From the NCBI GenBank assembly GCA_964584165.1, contig CAZOYW010000013.1, positions 1 to 64,000 of the forward strand: a stretch of 64,000 nucleotides of DNA, in the 5' to 3' direction. Position 1 is the stretch's first letter; the number at the start of each line of letters is the position of its first letter. Shown here one piece after another: positions 57,141 to 64,000 of the stretch. A program made the position numbers and the translations under genes. Below the pieces are notes generated by a model that made no database searches, was not told where the DNA came from, and was given only the letters and a program-made list of their open reading frames with translations. This DNA is from CAZKCI01 sp964584165 (lineage in GTDB: Bacteria > Auribacterota > Erginobacteria > Erginobacterales > CAZKCI01).

Positions 57141-58298
57141 ATGGTCTCCGCGGCCGATAATACAAAGCATCCCAATCAGGCTCCGACGCTCCCCGGCGTC
57201 CTGCTCGATCTCGCGCAGCTCCGGGCCGACCTGGAGAAGGCCCGGGCCGAGATGGCCGTGCCCGGCGCGATCAAGAACGCCGCCCGCTTCAAGGCCCTGG
57301 CCCGGGAGTGCTCCCGCCTGGAGTCGCTGGTCTCGCTCCGCGAGCGCCTCGGACAGACCGCCGCGGAACTGAAGAAGAACCGCGAGCTCCTGGAAGCCTC
57401 GTCCGCCGAGGCGGACTTCTCCGCCCTGATCCGGGAGGAGATCTCCCGCCTGGAAGGGGAGGAGCGCCAGATCTCCGGCGAGATGGAGGACCTCCTCATC
57501 CCCCCCGACGAGCAGGACTCCCGGAACATCATCGTCGAGATCCGGGCCGGGACCGGGGGGGAGGAGGCCGCCCTCTTCGCGGCCGACCTCTTCCGGATGT
57601 ACGCCCGGTACGCCGAGGACAGCGGGCTCAAGGTCGAGTCCCTGAACACCGCCTCCTCCTCCCACAAGGGGCTCAAAGAGGTGACCTTCGCGGTGAGCGG
57701 GAACGACGCCTACCGGAGGTTCAAGTTCGAATCCGGCGTCCACCGGGTCCAGCGGGTCCCCGAGACCGAGGCGCAGGGCCGGATCCACACCTCCGCCGCC
57801 ACCGTGGCCGTCCTCCCCGAGGCCGAGGAGGTGGAGCTCCAGGTCGACGCCAAGGACTTGCGGATCGACACCTTCTGCTCCTCCGGCCCGGGGGGGCAGT
57901 CGGTGAACACAACCTATTCCGCGGTCCGGATCACCCACCTCCCCACGGGGTTGGTGGTCTCCTGCCAGGACGAGAAATCCCAGCACAAGAACAAGGCCCA
58001 GGCGATGCGGGTCTTGCGGGCCCGCCTGATGGAACGGCAGCGGGAGGAGCGGGAGAAGGAGCTCTCCCGCCAGCGCAAGGAACAGATCAAAAGCGGCGAC
58101 CGCTCCGACAAGATCCGCACCTACAACTTTCCCCAGAACCGGGTGACCGACCACCGGATCAACTTCTCCCTCTACCGCCTGGAGGAGATCGTAGCCGGGG
58201 ACCTCGGCGAGCTGGTCGGGAAGCTTCTCGCCTGGGAGCGGGAGGAGAAGCTCAAAGCCCTCGCCCGTCCCGCCGGCGCCGGCTCCGCGGGTTCGTAG
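57141..58298 (+). CDS. prfA: Peptide chain release factor 1
   Basis: RF1 ends translation at UAA and UAG. The 385-residue protein has the coiled domain 1 (LAQLRADLEKARAEMAV, LESLVSLRERLG), the stop-recognising loop in RVPETEAQGRIHTSA (PET in place of PxT), and the catalytic GGQ in SSGPGGQSVNTTYSAVR. Length fits RF1 with a slightly long N-terminus. ATG 57141 has no clear SD. An earlier frame opening at 57063 would translate the REP hairpin, so I reject it. prmC, its methyltransferase, follows. Confidence 0.94.
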   Translation: MVSAADNTKHPNQAPTLPGVLLDLAQLRADLEKARAEMAVPGAIKNAARFKALARECSRLESLVSLRERLGQTAAELKKNRELLEASSAEADFSALIREEISRLEGEERQISGEMEDLLIPPDEQDSRNIIVEIRAGTGGEEAALFAADLFRMYARYAEDSGLKVESLNTASSSHKGLKEVTFAVSGNDAYRRFKFESGVHRVQRVPETEAQGRIHTSAATVAVLPEAEEVELQVDAKDLRIDTFCSSGPGGQSVNTTYSAVRITHLPTGLVVSCQDEKSQHKNKAQAMRVLRARLMERQREEREKELSRQRKEQIKSGDRSDKIRTYNFPQNRVTDHRINFSLYRLEEIVAGDLGELVGKLLAWEREEKLKALARPAGAGSAGS

Positions 58299-58320
58299 CC
58301 GCGGACCTTGAGGTCCGCGG
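58299..58320. other. CCGCGGACCT hairpin after prfA
   Basis: A perfect 10-bp stem with a TG loop. The same hairpin is at 8912-8933. It lies one base after the prfA stop. Confidence 0.7.
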
Positions 58321-58344
58321 GCCGGGGCGCGCGGGTATCACGGG

Positions 58345-59250
58345 ATGTCTAATCTGAAAGAGAACCGGCTTGGCGCCGCGACCGTCGCCGAGGCCCTCCG
58401 CCGGGGAGAGTCCTTTCTCCGCGACCGGGGGACCGAACGTCCCCGGACGTCCAGCGAGCTCCTTCTCGCCTCCGCCGTCGGCCTTTCCCGTTCCCGCCTC
58501 TTCCTCGACCTCCGCCGCTCCCTCGCCGCGGGGGAGGCCGGTTCGTATGACGCCCTGCTCTCCCGCCGCGCGGAAGGAGAGCCTCTTGCCTATCTGATCG
58601 GTTCGGTCGGCTTTCACGACTTGGAACTCGCCGTCGGCCCGGGCGTCTTCATCCCCCGGCCGGAGACGGAGGTCGTCGTCGAAACGGCGCGCCGGTGGTT
58701 CCCCGAGCCCTCGACGCCGCGGATCCTCGATCTCGGCTGCGGATCGGGGGCGATCGCCCTCGCCCTGGCCCGCGCCCTGCCGGCGGCCTCGATCTTCGCC
58801 TCTGATCTTTCTCCGGAAGCCCTCGGTTTCGCCCGACGCAACGCTTCGGCCCTGTCCCTGGGGGAGCGGGTGGAGTTCCGGGAAGGGGACCTCTTCGCTC
58901 CCTGGGGAGAGGAGTTCCGGGGGAGTTTCGACGGAGTGGCCAGCAACCCTCCCTATATCCGGCAGGGGGAGATCGCTGATCTCGCGCCGGAAGTCTCCCG
59001 CTACGAGCCGCGGTTGGCCCTCTCCGGGGGGGGGGATGGCCTGGCGGTGATCCGGAGGATCGTCTCCGGCGCCCCCGGTTATCTGCGTCCCGGCGGCCGT
59101 CTGATCTTCGAGATCGGCGCCGACCAGGGCGAAGTCGCGTCCGCGCTCTGCCAGGCGCAGCCGGAGTTCGAGGAGGTATCGGTGCTAAAAGACCTCGCCG
59201 GCCATGACCGCGTGGTCACGGCGAAAAGGTTAGATCGGAGGAGGCGCTAG
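58345..59250 (+). CDS. prmC: Release factor glutamine methyltransferase
   Basis: PrmC methylates the glutamine of the GGQ motif of release factors, raising their activity. The 301-residue protein has an N-terminal helical domain (SSELLLASAVGLSRSRLFLD), the substrate segment IGSVGFHDLELAVGPGVFIPRPETE (key part FIPRPETE), the SAM loop ILDLGCGSGAIALALA, and the catalytic NPPY in VASNPPYIRQGEI. The next marks are LALSGGGDGL and FEIGADQG. It starts 47 bp after prfA and belongs to the same unit. Confidence 0.94.
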   Translation: MSNLKENRLGAATVAEALRRGESFLRDRGTERPRTSSELLLASAVGLSRSRLFLDLRRSLAAGEAGSYDALLSRRAEGEPLAYLIGSVGFHDLELAVGPGVFIPRPETEVVVETARRWFPEPSTPRILDLGCGSGAIALALARALPAASIFASDLSPEALGFARRNASALSLGERVEFREGDLFAPWGEEFRGSFDGVASNPPYIRQGEIADLAPEVSRYEPRLALSGGGDGLAVIRRIVSGAPGYLRPGGRLIFEIGADQGEVASALCQAQPEFEEVSVLKDLAGHDRVVTAKRLDRRRR

Positions 59251-59255
59251 CGAGT

Positions 59256-59300
59256 TGTGGGAGGGGCATTCATGCCCCGATGCCGGACCGGCCCGGATCG
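59256..59300. repeat. Partial REP-like GTGGGAGGGGCATTC copy
   Basis: TGTGGGAGGGGCATTCATGCCCCGAT is the left arm of the element at 62801-62866 (cited in part). The right arm is not clear. In the 203-bp prmC-hicB spacer I see nothing else except a -10 box. Confidence 0.7.
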
Positions 59301-59431
59301 GAACACCGGGAGAGCACAACCGCTTGGCAAAGAGGACGGTTCCATTGTTTCGGGCTCGACATTCCAGGGCTGTCGTGGCTGAGTGCGGGGGTTGCACAAT
59401 CGAGATGGAATGAATCAGGTGGATCGGGTAA

Positions 59432-59437
59432 TATAAT
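59432..59437 (+). promoter_or_regulatory. Consensus -10 box before hicBA
   Basis: An exact TATAAT 17 bp before ATG 59454. No good -35 is seen at normal distance. It suggests that hicBA has its own promoter in the middle of the housekeeping block. Confidence 0.45.
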
Positions 59438-59453
59438 TTTCGGGAGATAAGCC

Positions 59454-59657
59454 ATGGTACTGACGGCGATCATCCATAAGGAAGAGGAATGGTTTGTGGC
59501 CGAATGCCCTGAAGTGGGCACAGCCAGCCAGGGGAAGACTATCGAAGAGGCGGTGGCCAATCTTAAGGAAGCCACCGAACTCTATCTTGAGGAATTTCCT
59601 TGCCGCTCTCCATCTCATCCCATCCTGACCACGTTTGAGGTCCCGGCACATGTCTGA
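59454..59657 (+). CDS. hicB: HicB-like antitoxin
   Basis: A 67-residue protein of the short HicB partial-RNase-H fold: MVLTAIIHKEEEWFVAECPEVGTASQGKTIEEAVANLKEA (key part FVAECPEVGTASQGKT). It lacks an added DNA-binding C-terminus. HicB binds and neutralises HicA. GGGAGA lies before the ATG. The gene overlaps hicA by 8 bp, so the pair is coupled. The base composition is less G+C-rich than the neighbours, consistent with transfer. Confidence 0.9.
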   Translation: MVLTAIIHKEEEWFVAECPEVGTASQGKTIEEAVANLKEATELYLEEFPCRSPSHPILTTFEVPAHV

Positions 59658-59874
59658 GTTGCCGCGCCTCTCCGGCCAAGAGGCGATACGGGTCTTCGAG
59701 CGTCTCGGGTTCCGCCAAGTCAGGCAGAAGGGAAGCCACGTCGTCCTTAGAAAAGGCGCCAGGGGGTGCGTCGTCCCCCTCCACAGTTCCCTCGCCCCAG
59801 GCACCCTCCGGAGTGCCGTTCGACAAGCCGGCCTCACCGTCGAGGAGTTTGTCGAAACCCACAAGAACGGATAG
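59650..59874 (+). CDS. hicA: HicA-like mRNA interferase toxin
   Basis: A 74-residue double-stranded-RNA-binding-fold protein: LSGQEAIRVFERLGFRQVRQKGSHVVLRK (the conserved histidine is in GSHVVL), then VPLHSSLAPGTLRSAVRQAGLTVEEF (key part LAPGTLRSAVRQAG). HicA cleaves mRNA when free. ATG 59650 gives the normal length; a TTG at 59635 is in frame but less likely. The antitoxin-first order (hicB-hicA) is the less common arrangement. Confidence 0.88.
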   Translation: MSELPRLSGQEAIRVFERLGFRQVRQKGSHVVLRKGARGCVVPLHSSLAPGTLRSAVRQAGLTVEEFVETHKNG

Positions 59875-59957
59875 CGCGGACCAGGCCCTCCAGCTTACCC
59901 CGCCGCGCGCGTCCCAACCAGCGGCTGGAGCCTGCGGCCCTGCGGATCGGGAAAAGC

Positions 59958-61220
59958 ATGGACAAGATCGAGATCCTCGGCGGCGTGCGCCTTTCCGGCG
60001 AGGTGACGATCGGCGGGGCCAAGAACGCCGCCCTCCCGATCATGGCCGCCGCCCTCCTCGCCCCCGGCCGCTCGGTGATCCACAACGTCCCGCGCCTTGA
60101 GGACGTCTCGACCATGCTCAAGATCCTCTCCGCCCTGGGCGCCCGCTGCGAATTCGTCGGCCCTTCCACCCTCTCCATAGATGCTACCGAGCTGACGAGC
60201 CAGGCCGCCCCCTACGAGCTGGTCCGGAGGATGCGGGCTTCGGTCCTGGTCCTGGGGGCGCTGCTCGGGCGATCGGGCCGGGCCGTGGTCTCGCTGCCGG
60301 GGGGCTGCGTGATCGGTCCCCGCCCGGTCGACCTCCACCTCAAGGGGCTGAAGGGCTTGAACGCGCGCATCAGCCTCGCCCACGGCTACATCGAGGCCGA
60401 GGGAACCGAGCTGCGCGGCGCCGAGATCGATCTCCGGGGGAGTTTCGGCTCGAGCGTGGGGGCGACCATCAACGTCCTCCTCGCCGCCGTCCGGGCCCGG
60501 GGGAGGACGGTCATCCACAACGCCGCCCGGGAGCCGGAGGTGGCCGACGCCGCCGGTTTCCTTTCGGCGCTGGGGGCTTCCGTCTCCGGGGCGGGGACCT
60601 CCCGGCTGGTCGTCGAAGGCGTGGAGCGGCTGCGGCCGGCGGAATACGAGATCATACCCGACCGGATCGAAGCCGGGACCTACCTGGTGGCGGGGGCTCT
60701 CGCCGGCGGGGAGGTCGCCCTCCGCGCCGCGCGCCCCGAGCACCTGGAAGCGGTGATCTCCGTCCTCGTTTCCTCCGGGGTAGCGGTCGAACGCTCCCCC
60801 GGACGCCTGACCGTCCGGGGCGGGGGAGGGCGGCAGGCGGCCGCGGTGGCCACCGCCCCCTATCCCGCATTTCCCACCGACATGGCCGCCCAGATCCTCG
60901 CTTTCCTTTCGGTCGTCCCGGGCACGAGCCGGGTGACGGAGACGGTCTACACCGACCGCTTCATGCACGTCCCCGAGCTCAACCGCCTGGGCGCCCGGAT
61001 CGCCCGGGAGGGGGATTCGGCCGTGGTCCGCGGCGTCCCCGCCCTCTCCGGCGCGCCGGTGATGGCCTCGGACTTGAGGGCTTCGGCCGCCCTCGTCCTG
61101 GCCGGTCTGGTCGCGAAAGGGACGACCCTGATCAACCGAGTCTACCATCTCGACCGGGGCTACGAGCGGATGGAGGAGAAGCTCCGGGGGTTGGGGGCGA
61201 GGATCAGGAGGATCAAGTGA
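59958..61220 (+). CDS. murA: UDP-N-acetylglucosamine 1-carboxyvinyltransferase
   Basis: MurA transfers enolpyruvate from PEP to UDP-GlcNAc, the first committed step of peptidoglycan synthesis. The 420-residue protein has DKIEILGGVRLSGEVTIGGAKNAALPI, cited for GGAKNAALP, and the catalytic cysteine C117 in LPGGCVIGPRPVDLH, the residue attacked by fosfomycin. It ends with GYERMEEKLRGLGARI. The repeated EPSP-type folds are visible as VIHNVPRLEDV and VIHNAAREPEV. ATG 59958 is chosen; SD (GGGAAAAG) is weak. It follows prmC in other genomes too, with hicBA inserted here. Confidence 0.96.
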   Translation: MDKIEILGGVRLSGEVTIGGAKNAALPIMAAALLAPGRSVIHNVPRLEDVSTMLKILSALGARCEFVGPSTLSIDATELTSQAAPYELVRRMRASVLVLGALLGRSGRAVVSLPGGCVIGPRPVDLHLKGLKGLNARISLAHGYIEAEGTELRGAEIDLRGSFGSSVGATINVLLAAVRARGRTVIHNAAREPEVADAAGFLSALGASVSGAGTSRLVVEGVERLRPAEYEIIPDRIEAGTYLVAGALAGGEVALRAARPEHLEAVISVLVSSGVAVERSPGRLTVRGGGGRQAAAVATAPYPAFPTDMAAQILAFLSVVPGTSRVTETVYTDRFMHVPELNRLGARIAREGDSAVVRGVPALSGAPVMASDLRASAALVLAGLVAKGTTLINRVYHLDRGYERMEEKLRGLGARIRRIK

Positions 61221-61224
61221 GGAA

Positions 61225-61468
61225 ACGGTGTCAGGTGCAAGGTGTCAGGGAAACAATCTCCCGAGTCTGACACTTATAAGTCAGTCCAGAATAATATCGA
61301 CACGTCATTGCGAGGAGCGGAGCGACGAAGCAATCTCTTATCGCGCACCAGGTTGGGATGGCCTCGTCCCCCTCGCTCCGCTCTGGGTCCTCGTAATGAT
61401 GGCATGTCTATATTGTTCTGGACTGACTAATAACACCTGACACCTAACACCTAACACCTAACACCATC
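61225..61468. repeat. Inverted GTGTCAGGTGCAAGG array interrupted by an element
   Basis: 61228-61253 carries GGTGTCAGGTGCAAGGTGTC and 61433-61468 its counterpart (ACACCTGACACCTAACACC). The 150-bp element 61279-61428 lies between. The right array runs up to the start of ffh. Confidence 0.85.
61279..61428. mobile_element. 150-bp element with long terminal inverted repeats (MITE-like)
   Basis: The ends AGTCAGTCCAG (61279-61289) and CTGGACTGACT (61418-61428) are inverted copies. The similarity goes on inward through CGTCATTGCGAGGAGCGGAG and AAGCAATCTC on the left, and CTCGCTCCGCTCTGGGTCCT on the right. The GTCATTGCGAGGAG word is common in intergenic repeats of unrelated bacteria. It has no gene. 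It lies inside another repeat. A right-half copy is at 35747-35813. Confidence 0.8.
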
Positions 61469-61470
61469 CG

Positions 61471-62799
61471 ATGTTCGACGCCATCGCCAACCGGTTTCAG
61501 ACGATCTTCCGCTCTCTGCGCGGATGGGGGCGGATGAGCGAGGAGAATATCTCGGAGGCCCTGCGGGAGATCCGGATCGCCCTCCTCGAGGCCGACGTCA
61601 ACTACCGGGTGGTCTCCGAGATCCTCCGGGAGACCGAACGGGAGGCGATCGGGGGGAAGGTGGCGGCCTCGATCACGCCGGGCCAGCAGCTGATCGGGAT
61701 CTTCCGGGACAAGCTCGTCCGCTTCATGACCGATCCCGAGCCGGGGCTCCGCCTCGCGGGCTCTCCCCCCGTGATCATGCTCCTCGGCCTGCAGGGGGCG
61801 GGGAAGACCACCGCCGCCGCCAAGCTTGCCCTGAGATACCGGAAGCAGGGCCAGCGGCCGCTCCTGGTGGCCGCCGACGTCCGCCGGGCGGCGGCCGTCG
61901 AGCAGCTCGTCGTCCTGGGGAGGAGGGTGGGGGTGGAGACCTACGCGCCCCGGTCCGGATCGGTTTCGTCGATCGTTCGCGAGTCGCTGGAGCAATCCCG
62001 CGCCGGGGGACATACCCTGCTCCTCGTCGACACGGCCGGCCGGCTCCACGTTGACCCGGAGCTGATGGCCGAGATCAAGGATCTCAAACGGGAGTTTGCC
62101 CCCAGCGCGGTTCTCCTCGTCCTGGACGCGATGACCGGCCAGGACGCGGTCAACGTCGCCTCCGCCTTCGACCGGGAGGTGGGGATCGACGGGGCGGTGC
62201 TCACCAAGCTCGACGGCGACGCCCGGGGCGGCGCGGCGATCTCGCTCCGGGCGGTCACCGGCAAGCCGGTCAAGTTCGTGGGCGCGGGCGAGCGGCCGGA
62301 GGACTTAAGCGAATTCGATCCCGCCCGGATGGTCTCCCGCATCCTGGGGATGGGAGACGTCCTCTCCCTGGTCGAGAAGGCGGAAGAAATCGCCCAGGAG
62401 GAGGCGGATCGGAGGGAGGAAAAGGGGCGCCGGCGCGAGTTCACCCTGGAGGACTTCCGCCGCCAGATGAAGCAGTTCAAGCGGATGGGTTCCCTGGATT
62501 CGCTCCTCGACGCGCTCCCGGTCGCCTGGCGGCGGAACGCGGACGGGGAGGGGGAAGCCCGCTTGAAGAGGATGGAGGCGATACTCGATTCGATGAGCGG
62601 GGAGGAGAAGGAGCGCCCCGAGATCATCGACGGGAGCCGCCGGGTCCGGATCGCTCGCGGCAGCGGGACCACGGTGCCGGAGGTAAACCAGCTCCTGAAG
62701 CAGTTCCAGGCCGTCCGCAAGATGATGGCGGCCGTGAAGTCGGGGAAGCTGCAGCCCGGCAAGCTGCCCTTCCGCCTGCCCGGAATGCAGCAAATATAA
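61471..62799 (+). CDS. ffh: Signal recognition particle protein Ffh
   Basis: The GTPase that binds signal peptides on ribosomes with 4.5S RNA and delivers them to FtsY. The 442-residue protein has the N domain (MFDAIANRFQTIFRSLRG), G1 in MLLGLQGAGKTTAAAKLA, LLVDTAGRLHVD (G3), TKLDGDARGGAAIS (G4), and the M domain with MKQFKRMGSLDSLLDALP. The methionine-rich groove is short but present. No SD is visible, since the start follows a repeat. A REP-like hairpin starts 1 bp after the stop. Confidence 0.95.
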   Translation: MFDAIANRFQTIFRSLRGWGRMSEENISEALREIRIALLEADVNYRVVSEILRETEREAIGGKVAASITPGQQLIGIFRDKLVRFMTDPEPGLRLAGSPPVIMLLGLQGAGKTTAAAKLALRYRKQGQRPLLVAADVRRAAAVEQLVVLGRRVGVETYAPRSGSVSSIVRESLEQSRAGGHTLLLVDTAGRLHVDPELMAEIKDLKREFAPSAVLLVLDAMTGQDAVNVASAFDREVGIDGAVLTKLDGDARGGAAISLRAVTGKPVKFVGAGERPEDLSEFDPARMVSRILGMGDVLSLVEKAEEIAQEEADRREEKGRRREFTLEDFRRQMKQFKRMGSLDSLLDALPVAWRRNADGEGEARLKRMEAILDSMSGEEKERPEIIDGSRRVRIARGSGTTVPEVNQLLKQFQAVRKMMAAVKSGKLQPGKLPFRLPGMQQI

Positions 62800-62800
62800 T

Positions 62801-62866
62801 GTGAGAGGGAGTATTCTTGCCCCGATTAAGTCCGGCTTGGATCGGGGCAAGAATGCCCCTCCCACA
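62801..62866. repeat. REP-like GTGAGAGGGAGTATTC hairpin
   Basis: The left arm GTGAGAGGGAGTATTCTTGC and right arm GCAAGAATGCCCCTCCCAC are reverse complements with a few mismatches around a 14-bp loop. A third partial copy (GTGGGAGGGACATTCCTG) follows at about 62898. It lies in the 227-bp ffh-rpsP spacer. Confidence 0.85.
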
Positions 62867-62949
62867 ACCCGCTCTCGCGCGTGGTCCATGTCGGTTGGTG
62901 GGAGGGACATTCCTGTCCCGATTCGCCGCGCGCCGGGCGACGATTGGTA

Positions 62950-62977
62950 TTGACTCTAAGGAAGTCTGGCATAAACT
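62950..62977 (+). promoter_or_regulatory. Candidate promoter of rpsP-khpA-trmD
   Basis: TTGACT (62950-62955), a 16-bp spacer, then TAAACT (62972-62977), about 50 bp before the rpsP start. It is more A+T-rich than its surroundings. Confidence 0.5.
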
Positions 62978-63026
62978 TTATCGGCTGAAGGTGCAAAATC
63001 AAGGTGCATAACCCAGGAGGTGTATT

Positions 63027-63272
63027 TTGGCCGTTGTCATCAGATTGAGGAAGGTGGGGGGCAAGAACAAGCCGAGCTTCCGGATCGTGGCGACCGATAT
63101 CCGCAGCCCGCGGGACGGGCGTTTCCTGGAGATCCTGGGCCACTACGACCCCGTCCGCGGTCGGGACTCGGTCACGGTGGACGCCGAGCGGGCCCGCTTC
63201 TGGCTCGGCCGGGGCGCGCTGCCCACCCGCACGGTGCATAACATATTCAAGAGGCTCAAGGTCTCCGCTTAA
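63027..63272 (+). CDS. rpsP: Ribosomal protein S16
   Basis: An 81-residue small-subunit protein. It begins AVVIRLRKVGGKNKPSFRIV and has DIRSPRDGRFLEILGHYDPV, the S16 signature. ERARFWLGRGALPTRTV follows. It starts with TTG at 63027, with AGGAGGTG (63015-63022) correctly spaced. Like khpA and trmD it belongs to the conserved 30S/21K-type operon. Confidence 0.96.
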   Translation: MAVVIRLRKVGGKNKPSFRIVATDIRSPRDGRFLEILGHYDPVRGRDSVTVDAERARFWLGRGALPTRTVHNIFKRLKVSA

Positions 63273-63373
63273 GGCGGGGCGGATTGCACCCGGGCCCGGG
63301 GCGCCGGTCGGCGCCGCCCGGGGACACGTCGGTCACGACCAGGACGCGGGACGCTTCCAGGAGGTAAACAGGT

Positions 63374-63628
63374 ATGGGAATGAAGGATCTCATCGACTAC
63401 GTGGCCAAGGCAGTGGTGGACAACCCCGACCAGGTGAACGTCACCCAGATCGACGGGGAGTCCACGGTGGTCTTCGAACTGCGGGTCAACCGGCAGGACG
63501 TGGGCAAGATCATCGGCAAGCAGGGGCGGACCATCAACGCCATCCGCACCCTTCTCAACGCGACCGCGGCCAAGGCCGGCCTCCGGGCGATGCTCGAGAT
63601 CGTCGAGGAAGGCAAGCCGAAGGAATAA
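63374..63628 (+). CDS. khpA: KH-domain RNA-binding protein KhpA
   Basis: An 84-residue single KH-domain protein: MKDLIDYVAKAVVDNPDQVN, then the GxxG loop in VGKIIGKQGRTINAIRTLL. KhpA proteins bind RNA and act with KhpB in cell-division or stress control in Gram-positives; their role is less clear in diderms. The place between rpsP and trmD is usual. AGGAGGTAAACAGG is before ATG 63374. In many genomes rimM follows khpA, but here trmD starts 23 bp later. Confidence 0.92.
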   Translation: MGMKDLIDYVAKAVVDNPDQVNVTQIDGESTVVFELRVNRQDVGKIIGKQGRTINAIRTLLNATAAKAGLRAMLEIVEEGKPKE

Positions 63629-63651
63629 CCGGCGGGCGAAAGGTCCGCTGC

Positions 63652-64000
63652 ATGCCCGCCTCCGCGCTTCAGATCGACGTGATCGCCCTTTTCCCCGGGA
63701 TGTTCTCCGGCTATCTCGGGGAGAGCATCCTGAAGCGGGCCCAGGAAAAAGGCCTGGTCTCCATCCGGATCGTCAACCTCCGAGATTTCTCCCGCGACCG
63801 CCATCGCACCGTAGACGACACCCCTTACGGCGGCGGATCGGGGATGGTCCTCAAGGCCGATGTCCTCTCCGCGGCGGTGGAGTCGGTTCGCCGGGAGGGG
63901 AGCCGGGTGATCCTGCTCTCGCCCCGCGGCCGGACCTTCACCCAGGCTGCGGCCCGGCGGCTGGCGGACGGGAAGCATTTGATCCTGGTCTGCGGGCACT
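63652..64000 (+). CDS. trmD: tRNA (guanine-N1)-methyltransferase, 5' part
   Basis: TrmD methylates G37 of tRNAs reading CNN and some other codons, to prevent frameshifting. The visible 116 residues match the N-terminus: QIDVIALFPGMFSGYLGESILKRA (key part ALFPGMF), LRDFSRDRHRTVDDTPYGGGSGMVLKADVL (key part DDTPYGGGSGM) and ILLSPRGRTFTQ. The gene is cut by the window end. The start at ATG 63652 follows khpA by 23 bp; GAAAGG is a weak SD. Confidence 0.95.
   Translation, partial: MPASALQIDVIALFPGMFSGYLGESILKRAQEKGLVSIRIVNLRDFSRDRHRTVDDTPYGGGSGMVLKADVLSAAVESVRREGSRVILLSPRGRTFTQAAARRLADGKHLILVCGH

Overview
The window is a G+C-rich (about two-thirds G+C by eye) stretch of a bacterial chromosome with 55 protein genes that I can support. 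It holds one 100-N scaffold gap and no rRNA, tRNA, CRISPR array or transposase that I can see. The cell type suggested is a Gram-negative-type (diderm) anaerobe: LpxH, an Mla-type lipid transport operon, two outer-membrane barrel proteins and several lipoproteins point to an outer membrane, while a ferredoxin-linked indolepyruvate oxidoreductase (IorAB), radical SAM enzymes and an archaeal-type phosphoglycerate mutase point to anaerobic life. The scaffold gap and repeat-filled spacers suggest an assembled genome of an uncultivated lineage. I cannot place the phylum from sequence alone.

Layout. 0-9 kb: SsnA-type amidohydrolase, NAD synthase, ApgM, AmrS radical SAM enzyme, a parvulin-like lipoprotein cut by the gap, an HD phosphohydrolase and LpxH. 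9-15 kb: mlaE-mlaF-mlaD plus a PqiC-like lipoprotein, then a large radical SAM protein that has absorbed two intergenic repeats in frame. 15-19 kb, minus strand: DUF1015-serC-serA (phosphoserine synthesis). 19-22.6 kb: a shortened secretin-like exported protein, a lipoprotein and adenine deaminase. 22.8-40.3 kb: trpB2, iorA, iorB, a phenylacetate-CoA-ligase-like gene, a tandem-ACT protein, livKHMGF, two more ligases, a second ACT protein and two outer-membrane barrels. I read this as a locus for exchanging aryl (and perhaps branched-chain) acids with amino acids through acyl-CoA and ferredoxin. 40.6-51.5 kb: UDP-glucuronate decarboxylase, CtpA-type protease, divergent polysaccharide deacetylase, TsaD, a CPA2 antiporter, a response regulator with a multi-PAS histidine kinase, and a VapBC pair. 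51.7-64 kb: a housekeeping block, polA-coaE-rho-rpmE-prfA-prmC-(hicBA)-murA-ffh-rpsP-khpA-trmD, with trmD cut by the window end.

The most unusual aspect is the intergenic DNA. Nearly every spacer over about 80 bp holds a repeat. Some are dispersed copies of named-looking elements: a composite element of about 240 bp, REP-like GTGGGAG hairpins, and a 150-bp element with terminal inverted repeats. Many are inverted arrays of short words, with a different word in almost every gap (for example ATCAGTG, CTCAAAT, GGTTACGTA, CTAACAC), arranged as array, spacer, reverse-complement array. Some run into start codons, stop codons and reading frames.
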